Below, one piece after another: positions 25,501-30,932 of a DNA stretch of 30,932 nt. The DNA lies in contig NPFB01000143.1 of assembly GCA_014084085.1 (NCBI GenBank), positions 1 to 30,932 of the forward strand. Reading direction: 5' to 3'. Position numbers and translations under genes: made by a program. Each line of letters begins with the position of its first letter. Position 1 is the stretch's first letter. Source of the stretch: Hondaea fermentalgiana (Eukaryota > Sar > Bigyra > Thraustochytrida > Thraustochytriidae). Under the pieces are notes generated by a model. It saw only the letters and a program-made list of their open reading frames with translations. It did no database searches and was not told the DNA's origin.

Positions 25501-26042
25501 CCTCGGCTCCTGCTGGTGCTCGTGCTGGGGTACGCCCAGCTCATCGGTCTCTTCCGAGGGTCACCGGGATCGGGCGCGGATCGAGGGGAGTCCGCCGCAG
25601 AGGGGTCACCTGAGAAACCTTCAAGCGTGCCGAGATCCCCACTCGAGGCGCGCATACTTGCTATGGCTTCATCCTCTGCACTTTCAAGGCTCGCGGCCGG
25701 GACCGTCGCTGCTACTGTCGCTAGCGACTGCCCTGGGGCTGTGATATGTCGCTTGCTCAGCCTTCGCGCTAGCGACGACTTCGACTTGGCCCGCAGCGAC
25801 TCCAGACCCGTCGAGCCCGCCCGCTGCTGCCGCGGGTCGAGGCCCACCTCGAGCGCCGGCGTCACCTCGAGAACGGCGCCTAGGAGCATTTCTTCGGCGT
25901 CCGAGGCGGACTCTGCGGCCGAGCCTGCGAACCCGTCCGAGTCGGCCTCCGTGCCCGCGTCGTCGTCCTCCTCCTCCTCCTCCTCCTCGCCGTCCATCCA
26001 TGCCGTGTGGAGCGGGGCAGCCGTGCGGAGCGAGGCCGCCAT
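22551..26042 (-). CDS. Myotubularin-family 3-phosphoinositide phosphatase with N-terminal FYVE finger
   Basis: Myotubularins remove the 3-phosphate from PI3P and PI(3,5)P2 on endosomes. I take the ATG at 26042, giving 1163 residues; the frame stays open upstream to a TTG at 26213, but that part is (GGGA)n repeat. Residues 1-270 are disordered, with an acidic Glu/Asp run at about 17-30. A FYVE-type zinc finger follows (about 283-348: ECYGC at 289-293, KHHCRKCG, FCNAC, VRICKNC). A PH-GRAM domain lies at about 395-500. The phosphatase domain carries HCSDGWDRT with catalytic Cys792, Asp794, Asp797 and Arg798, all intact, so activity is predicted. The tail (about 1010-1163) is Ser- and acid-rich. 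FYVE before GRAM is unusual, since animal MTMR3/4 carry FYVE at the C-terminus. The usual WxxD of FYVE reads WLPK here. No introns are needed. Confidence 0.92.
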   Translation of the reverse strand: MAASLRTAAPLHTAWMDGEEEEEEEDDDAGTEADSDGFAGSAAESASDAEEMLLGAVLEVTPALEVGLDPRQQRAGSTGLESLRAKSKSSLARRLSKRHITAPGQSLATVAATVPAASLESAEDEAIASMRASSGDLGTLEGFSGDPSAADSPRSAPDPGDPRKRPMSWAYPSTSTSRSRGDDAGRGASAKFGSSVIRQTSGKFGIGNLRHPKTSSRERKPSVHQRKVSLTGSYPAPASPSKPHQSPFDPPKRIDQPGAKSSARTSDRRRLQHFSDSATSWLPKNFAPECYGCKTKFWWMAPNWTKHHCRKCGMVFCNACSQFRAVLEPDSAPVRICKNCFQELEAKKGPQNGPAPVNAVTGATRASRKGDPASTAFVTASGSASGPAMPGSSTSSWMLPGEKLVGHFERIWFENEPQASVMLTTFQLIIFSPESSGRAVACIPLMSIERIEILLNDVCEAGILNIYCKNLRFVRLVVLGMVSEQRFSTFHELEHALVRLSFPAATSFKHHEVFACVLKYSIVDPPPRGDDLLSFSGCCLECHVDDHAELERLVGDNPNWRVSTVNQSFALCASYPRFLAVPTKVSDTELRLVADFRIRRRIPILSWIDPEHHVSICRCSQPKSGPWYRRSIADEKLIREIALTAKSGLVIVDARPPSNASANRIKAGGGFEDIANYNSHTGQSPVSIEFMNLENTKTVRASMNKLKRLVGHRLKQQRKFVLGPHGKFVLADAHMHPGAFELDDEEAVEFEIQWLTRLADSRWMHLLSYILRASCRVVQIVKDERKSVLVHCSDGWDRTAQIVSLAVLCMDGYYRTLRGFVSLVEKDWLSVGHAFRTRYGTGAPPGSNSTREVIEASSSHVAPVFVQFMDCVSQLLHQFPAAFEFSEGLLVTILDRVYSAQFGNFLVNTRKEALDHQLPLTSYCAWDDLLQDPGRFENPVYQADSQTASATLRPAFGTKNLQLWRAYFLRYDQTCRDEDLASMPSEVHEFPAAATLEASNLMAKHKASGTHKTSSPSKRQGSLVELMINTSLDDAQGSLRDARAARGSLSYLTSDRKSKNERGPKSFSKSDSNSGDGDKEGSGCESRDSSEAQVNENENSNSKSVDEGFAQDADDVDVEAEAEGGSDAVGTFKAEPFGAEDSESSPMIVARAQSDSQLAPLQP

Positions 26043-26082
26043 CTCGCGCAGCCGCTGCCGCGGCAGCTGCGAACTTCCCTTT

Positions 26083-26118
26083 CTCCCTCCCTCCCTCCCT
26101 CCCTCCCTCCCTCCCTCC
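26083..26118. repeat. (CCCT)n microsatellite, GGGA on the myotubularin strand
   Basis: Nine nearly perfect tetranucleotide units end about 41 bp before the predicted myotubularin ATG, probably in its 5' UTR. Confidence 0.9.
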
Positions 26119-26483
26119 GAGCGCGCGCGCCCTCCTCCTTCCCTTCGCGCGTGCCCGTCCGCGCGGCGGCGTCCTTGGTGGTCTGCCTTGCGGTAAATCA
26201 CGCCCGAGGTCAAGATCTATCTTTTCTTCTTCGGAGTCGCAACACATGAGCTAGGCCTAGGATCCTTCTCCTTCTCCCTCTCCTTCTCCTCCTTCTCCCT
26301 TGCCATGGCACTGTCGCGGTGCGGCCGCTCAGGGAAAAGAGAAAAAAAGAAAACGAAGCACATGCACACACCCGGAGTGCGCGCGTGGACACTCAGGCGT
26401 ACACACCTCCTTGGCACAAACTTCGACGGCGGGGGCAAGCTGAGCTGCCGCAAAAACCCTCCTTCCCTCCCTCCTTGCTGCCT

Positions 26484-26493
26484 TTCTGGCTGG

Positions 26494-26524
<31 letters not shown>

Positions 26525-26560
26525 CACCGCCTGCCTGCAGCCGCCTGCCTGCCTGCAGCT
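26484..26560. repeat. (TGCC)n microsatellite
   Basis: Some fifteen TGCC/TGGC units in two blocks, interrupted by CACCGCC and AGCCGCC. Confidence 0.9.
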
Positions 26561-26980
26561 GTCTGCGCTGCCCAGCGGGGCCAGCGCAGAGCGCGAGCAA
26601 CCAACGCGCGTGGTGTCCAGCTGCGCTGGCTGCAGCTGCGTGGACACCTCGGGCTATCCTAGACCTCGGCCTAGGACCTAGGCCTACTGCTAGCGTGATA
26701 CTGACCGGGTTTGGTCTGCGGAGACCAGGAATGAAGGCGGCGTAACCCATAGAAAACGGCTATGAGGTCCTAACCGCGCTTGCACGTGCCACGCCAGCTG
26801 CTGGCTGCTGATAAGGCTCGGCGAGGCGCAGTGTCATGAAAGCGACAATCGAGTCACACCGCTGCGCGGGCTCGCGGCGACCGTGGACAGAACCCGAACT
26901 TGACACAGGAAAACGGCGGCGCGGGCGGCAGAGCGGAGGCGCGTACATTTGCCGCCCTCTGCAGCCGAGTGAGCGAGCGG

Positions 26981-27004
26981 AGAACGAACGAACGAACGAA
27001 CGAA
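26981..27004. repeat. (GAAC)n microsatellite before the TIR-like gene
   Basis: Five GAAC units end about 20 bp before the ATG at 27025. If the upstream ATG at 26836 were used, they would encode an Asn/Glu/Arg/Thr run. Confidence 0.9.
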
Positions 27005-27024
27005 AGCGAAGACGCACGTTGAAC

Positions 27025-28464
27025 ATGGGCGCCACGTGCTGCGGCGGCCCTGCGCGGGCCCAGCGCCTAGGTGAGCAAGGGGAACTCGCCAGCAACATAA
27101 GGTCCCGAAGGTGGGGTAGGGGCGCTCGCATCCATAGTGCCCGGCCGCGCACCCAAGGGGGGCCTCATGCGACCGGCATTGACTTCGGGGACCAGGAGGA
27201 GGAGGAGGATGAGATGCTGGACCTATCTGAAGGAGGGGATGCTCTCGTCGTGCACAGCTTCTCTACGAATCGAATCTGCAAGGAGGTCCGCCACGCCCTC
27301 AGTAAGCTCCACCTCACAACCCGAAGTTCGGCCGCAGCCAATAGCGATGACGACGACGAGGAGGAGGAGGACCTCGAAGTGCCCAACACCATCACTGTTG
27401 TCGTCATCACACCGTCTCTCCTTCACGACGCGAATGCCTTGCGCTACCTTTGCGCAGCAGTGGAAAATGAAGAGTCCACAAAGATTGTTGTGCGCGTCAA
27501 TGGGGACGGAGATGATATCTTCAGCGAAGCGGTTGATGTGCAACACATGGCCAGCCAGGTCCAGACCGACATTCTCGGCATGCTCGACCGTCTTGGTGTC
27601 TCTGTAAGCGAGCTACAGAAGGCATTCGAGCACCTTGCCGAGTGCGAGCACGTCGTGTGCTGTGTCGAAAATGGAAAGCCCAGTTATTTCGAAGAGAAAC
27701 TGCTTCGCGTTTACACAAGAAGGGCTCTTAATTTAGTCCAGGATGGATCGCAGCTGACCAGCGGCATGACTTCGTTTGTGGGCGACGTCTACAATCGTAG
27801 CCAAGAGCACATAGAAGAGCGCGACCCCGATGTCATCCTTTTCCACGCTGAACGATCGAACCTTGAACGTGGCATTGTTGCACTTCTCGATGATCATTTG
27901 CCAAATAATTTTGCGTGCAGCTGGCTGGCTGAAGAAGAGGAAGAAGATTCTGACGATGACGAGGAAGATGACATTGATGAAGATGACATTGACGAGAACA
28001 TCGGCAGAAATGTCTCGGTTATTGATAATCAACTGGCGACTGCCAACGAGCCCAACTCTGCGTCACACCCAGGCGCAGCTCATGCAAGGGCAGAGCGTCA
28101 TGCTCCAGTCATATTGTCAATGCTCACGCCTGCATTTTTCAGCGATGAGGGTGCTCAGAGGGCTCTTTTCGACTACCTCAAAGAAGGCAAGGACACAACA
28201 AGGAAGATCATACTCTTGCGAACGTCCGAGGAGGGCCCCACTCTCAGCAGCCTCGAGAACTTGTTTGATGAGCTGGAAGGCGGTTCCCAGAGCGAACTAC
28301 TTCGAGACGCCTCAACGTTTTCACTTGATCTCAGACTTATTGGAAACGAGCGAGAAGAACAGATCCAAGACTTGGCTGCGCTCGTCGAGCAGGTATTCAC
28401 ACCTCGCCGATCAACGTGGCATCGCACAAAGAGCGTATTCAGAAGGTCTTCTTCCATGAGATAA
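27025..28464 (+). CDS. Predicted lipidated protein with two TIR-like domains
   Basis: From ATG 27025 the protein has 479 residues and begins MGATCCGG, a good N-myristoylation start (Gly2, Thr4) with Cys5/Cys6 for palmitoylation, so it should sit on a membrane. It carries two similar alpha/beta segments. Repeat 1 runs about 72-205: a DALVVHSF strand, a helix, an acidic insert (107-117), a TITVVVITPSLL strand and a helix leading to TKIVVRV. Repeat 2 runs about 269-458: DVILFHAE, a helix, a longer acidic insert (303-325), PVILSMLTPAFF and a helix leading to KIILLR. Strand-helix order and the (V)(L)(S/T)P.(F/L) turn recall TIR domains, but the usual Trp and catalytic Glu of NAD-cleaving TIRs are not apparent. 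The C-terminus is basic and Ser-rich. An upstream in-frame ATG (26836) would hide the acylation site. A donor-like AG|GTGAGC at 27071 could remove 87 nt in frame. The TIR call is an inference. Confidence 0.65.
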   Translation: MGATCCGGPARAQRLGEQGELASNIRSRRWGRGARIHSARPRTQGGPHATGIDFGDQEEEEDEMLDLSEGGDALVVHSFSTNRICKEVRHALSKLHLTTRSSAAANSDDDDEEEEDLEVPNTITVVVITPSLLHDANALRYLCAAVENEESTKIVVRVNGDGDDIFSEAVDVQHMASQVQTDILGMLDRLGVSVSELQKAFEHLAECEHVVCCVENGKPSYFEEKLLRVYTRRALNLVQDGSQLTSGMTSFVGDVYNRSQEHIEERDPDVILFHAERSNLERGIVALLDDHLPNNFACSWLAEEEEEDSDDDEEDDIDEDDIDENIGRNVSVIDNQLATANEPNSASHPGAAHARAERHAPVILSMLTPAFFSDEGAQRALFDYLKEGKDTTRKIILLRTSEEGPTLSSLENLFDELEGGSQSELLRDASTFSLDLRLIGNEREEQIQDLAALVEQVFTPRRSTWHRTKSVFRRSSSMR

Positions 28465-28841
28465 TTGGAACTGCTGGCTGACCACTGCATTCTTCTCTCT
28501 CGCCTATTCCACTCAGCCTTTCCTGATAACCAGTATGCACTCGTAAACTGAACAATAAATTTTCTCCTTTCGGCTTTCTTCCTCGTATGGAAGTCTTCGG
28601 CACTTCAGAATCTTTTGCGGTGCAAAGGCTAGTCATGATGGTTCTCCCTCCCAGAAAGAGCCACATCCTTATTAAGCGCCGAGATATCAAGGCGGCTGCC
28701 TTGGGAAAAAAACGTTTCGGCCGGTCTGGATGCCCCCCACCCCCTCCTTGCTCCCCTTGAAACCCTTCCGCGACATGCTGAGAATCCACATGCAACAAGC
28801 GAGCAAGACTAATTCTCCTCTGCTGACCGTTGTGAGCAATC
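28465..28841. other. Convergent spacer between TIR-like and oxidoreductase genes
   Basis: Contains the 3' ends of both genes. An AATAAA hexamer at 28554-28559, about 90 bp after the TIR-like stop codon, is a plausible polyadenylation signal. No gene seen. Confidence 0.5.
28554..28559 (+). terminator. Possible polyadenylation signal AATAAA of the TIR-like gene
   Basis: A canonical AATAAA hexamer lies 90 bp after the stop codon and is followed by a T/C-rich stretch. Such signals are not well defined in many protists, so this is tentative. Confidence 0.4.
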
Positions 28842-30774
28842 TTAACCAGAAGTGGAGCTGCAGTTGTCACGCCTGGGCCAGTGTATCACACTTCCTTGAC
28901 GAAGAAGTGAACGCTGCAGAAGCGCAGTTGGTACATCTCCTACAGCGACTATCTCAGCATGATTTGAAAGCTGAAGTGCGTGAGCAATGATCGTTCCTGC
29001 TGCCTGTCCAAGCTGCCAGAGAGTTGGTTCCTCGCGGACTGCGGAAAAGACCACGTGGGACGCTGCTGCACAAGTTGAGACGAGGAGATTAGATAACTCA
29101 TCATGCTTGGGTTCAATTAGCGACCGTGGAAGCTCAAAGAATCCAGCACCTCCCCAAGCATCCGTCTGGCCCTCATTGCGAGTTCGGTATTTCATTCGAG
29201 AACCCGCATTCGGAATTTTCTCGGCGTATCTGCGAATAATGTGAACATCATATCCCCAACCGTCAATTCCGATGCTGTCGTCGCGACATGGGATCTTGTA
29301 AGGTTTGGCACCGATACTTTCTTGGCTGAGTCTCCTTGTAAACCTTTCGCTCGCTCTTTCTGGCCATCTTTCTCGCGTCTTAGCAACGGCAAAAGGTTCA
29401 GACCCTGCGTCGCAGTCGCGTTGCGCAAAAACATTGTCACTCACAAGTCGGAGGCCTTCTCGGACATAGAGACTGGGCCAATGGTCACTTTCAAGCCACT
29501 CGTCTTTGCAAAGGCCAAGTTGTTTTGTCCGCACTTGAATCTTTTTCGGCACGGAAGGATCCGTCTGAAGAAACCAAAACATGCCTGCCACGTACTCCTT
29601 ATGCTTCTGGGCGATCCGCACTCGCTCAGCGTACGAGCCTAATGGGTATTCAACGCCCCAACCTGCAGCGTCGGTTGAAATAGGCGCTCTCTGGTCGCTG
29701 CGGGTAAGTGATCAAGTGTGGACGCATAAAACGCACGTGCGTATCAATCTATCTACGTACCTGTCCATTGTCGCAAACATCAAACTTGTCCCTTTCTGGG
29801 TATGACACGTAGGGGTACGCCAAATAAGGTGTGGCATTGCCACCCGCTCGATAGTACCGCGCGAGGAGCTCATACGTGCGTGCGCTGTACTCCGGGGGAC
29901 GTGAAAACGGCACTCGCTTTTGCAGATTTGTGGTAACGCAAACTCGCATGCTATAACCCATCAGACCTTTGTCAGAAGACCCTGGATCTCCACTCGGGCC
30001 AAAGCCATTCACAAAGGGGAGAAGTTCACCGTTGACTCCGATCGGGTCCACATCCACATCAAAGTCGCCTAACGAAGACATGGTTACCCCAGCTCTTGAC
30101 TCGTTGTAGGTAGAATTTGCCTCGCGTTCGAGCGTGTACGAGGCGCCCGAAAAGCGTAAAAGATCGCCCTCATAGGAGGCGTCGACAAAGTACTTTGCCG
30201 TCCACCAGCGCGATTGCGAAGAACCTTGGCAATATGTCTTGATTGCGGCGATGAGCCGACGATTATGCGGCGTCTTCCGAATGGCGGAAAACTTCTGTTC
30301 AAGTCTAGTATTCAGATAAACGTGGATCCCTCGGGATCCAAGAAGTGTCTTGAAACTGGCCTCACCAACAAAGTTATCTGGCTGCCACACAGGGTACGTG
30401 ACATTGTAAAATTGTGCGTTCAAAATGCTCCATTCTCGCATGGTACTGCGCATGAGCTCTACGTATTTGAAATCCCTGAGACCGATCCCCTGCGTTGCCA
30501 TGCCTCCAATTGAGTTCGCCGGCTCCAGAATAGCAACACGGGCATCAGCCCATGTATCCATTACAGCGAGCGCCGCGGCGATGCCACTGGGCGTTGCGCC
30601 ATAAATGACGACATCAAGGCTCGTCGTTTGGTCCTTATTCGCGAGCCACTGAAAGAGGTAAAGCAACACCGCTGCGACTGCAGCGGCGGCGAAACGCCTC
30701 GCTCCCATTGACAGCGAGTCGCGCGGGGCCGCCAGCTCCGGCGGTCCTCTCCGAGCGCGACAATCGGACGACAT
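28842..30774 (-). CDS. Membrane-anchored FAD-dependent oxidoreductase, 2 exons
   Basis: Exon 1 (30774-29761, ending after codon 338 at GTACGT) joins exon 2 (29690-28842) across a 70-nt phase-0 intron; the product has 620 residues. An N-terminal signal anchor lies at about 28-44. The Rossmann FAD site follows at once: VVIYGATPSGIAAA (55-68, the GxGxxG variant GATPSG), an acidic strand end (ILEP, Glu84, for ribose) and SIGGM (88-92). Family marks further on include YFVDASYEGDL, the ISTDAAGW...YP segment after the splice junction, EYVAGMFWFLQTDPSVP, and the C-terminal REEPTLWQLGQAAGTI that closes the FAD pocket. This matches the FAD_oxidored (PF12831-like) group, which is common in bacteria and found in some protists and fungi. 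The substrate is unknown; the location of the catalytic domain (lumen or outside) is inferred from the anchor. The acceptor 7 nt nearer to exon 1 would break the frame, which supports the one chosen. Confidence 0.88.
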
Positions 30775-30932
30775 TTCCTCCTTTGTTGTGCAAGTTCATT
30801 TTTATTTTTTCAATTTTTATCCTTTTTCGAGGGGCGTTTTGAAAAGGCATATCTATAACGAGGAGGGGGGTCCGCCACTCCAAATCGGCGCCATCGACAC
30901 TTTTTTGCGATTTTTTTTTCCAAGATTCTATT
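30775..30932. promoter_or_regulatory. 5' flank of the oxidoreductase gene
   Basis: The last 158 bp of the window lie upstream of the minus-strand oxidoreductase. The DNA changes to T- and A-runs, with a GC-rich island in between. No clear TATA box or other element can be named. Confidence 0.35.

Larger units (their letters stand above)
26043..27024. other. Divergent, repeat-rich region between myotubularin and TIR-like genes
   Basis: These 980 bp form the shared 5' side of two divergent genes. They contain (GGGA)n on the myotubularin side, CTTCTC/CTCCTT pyrimidine runs at about 26262-26305, the (TGCC)n array at 26484-26560, CCTAGG-rich palindromic patches at about 26250-26263 and 26660-26695, and (GAAC)n just before the TIR-like gene. 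No additional gene is supported. Confidence 0.55.

Noticed and set aside
25384..26196. 270-codon plus-strand open frame
   Set aside because: It is antisense to the disordered N-terminus of the myotubularin gene; Ser/Pro runs mirror the Glu/Gly repeats of the true frame.
26836..27024. Upstream ATG of the TIR-like gene as the true start
   Set aside because: The added 63 residues are low-complexity, cross the GAAC microsatellite and would bury the MGATCC acylation motif; kept only as an alternative.

Overview
The window looks like nuclear DNA from a protist, most likely a stramenopile and quite possibly a labyrinthulomycete (thraustochytrid). The grounds are spliceosomal GT-AG introns of about 58-117 nt, a gene every 2-3 kb on both strands, GC-rich DNA studded with tri- and tetranucleotide repeats, eukaryote-only families (MOB, FYVE-myotubularin, CIAO1, Golgi-type sulfotransferase), and a protein with four EsV-1-7 type Cys/His repeats, a family known mainly from brown algae, oomycetes and related algae and viruses. 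The lineage is an inference. No rRNA, tRNA, CRISPR, operon or autonomous transposon was seen.

Layout from left to right. 1-609: C-terminal end of a type I membrane protein, cut by the window edge. 610-2604: GC-rich, repeat-rich spacer. 2605-4644 (+): MOB-domain protein with long disordered arms and an apparently lost zinc site. 4849-5693 (-): two-exon cytidine/dCMP deaminase-like protein. 5694-7833: spacer with a possible broken or spliced gene on the minus strand. 7834-9785 (+): eleven-exon leucine-rich-repeat membrane protein in which each middle exon is one repeat, followed by a decayed copy of its tail. 10766-11905 (-): CIAO1, sharing a 310-bp divergent promoter with an unrecognised two-exon basic protein (12216-13136, +). 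13427-15214 (+): polyQ coiled-coil protein. 15703-16980 (-): EsV-1-7 repeat protein with polyQ and a leucine zipper. 16981-20576: long gene-poor tract of simple repeats. 20577-21989 (+): sulfotransferase. 22551-26042 (-): FYVE-GRAM-myotubularin lipid phosphatase. 27025-28464 (+): predicted lipidated protein with two TIR-like domains. 28842-30774 (-): two-exon membrane-anchored FAD oxidoreductase.

The genes do not form one pathway. Several are membrane or signalling proteins (LRR receptor-like protein, MOB, myotubularin, TIR-like protein, sulfotransferase); others are housekeeping (CIAO1, deaminase). The most striking signals are the LRR gene, built by tandem duplication of a roughly 303-bp two-exon cassette with homologous introns, the duplicated TIR-like protein with a dual-acylation N-terminus, the EsV-1-7/zipper protein, and the MOB protein lacking its usual zinc ligands. 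Short tandem repeats also sit just upstream of at least four start codons.
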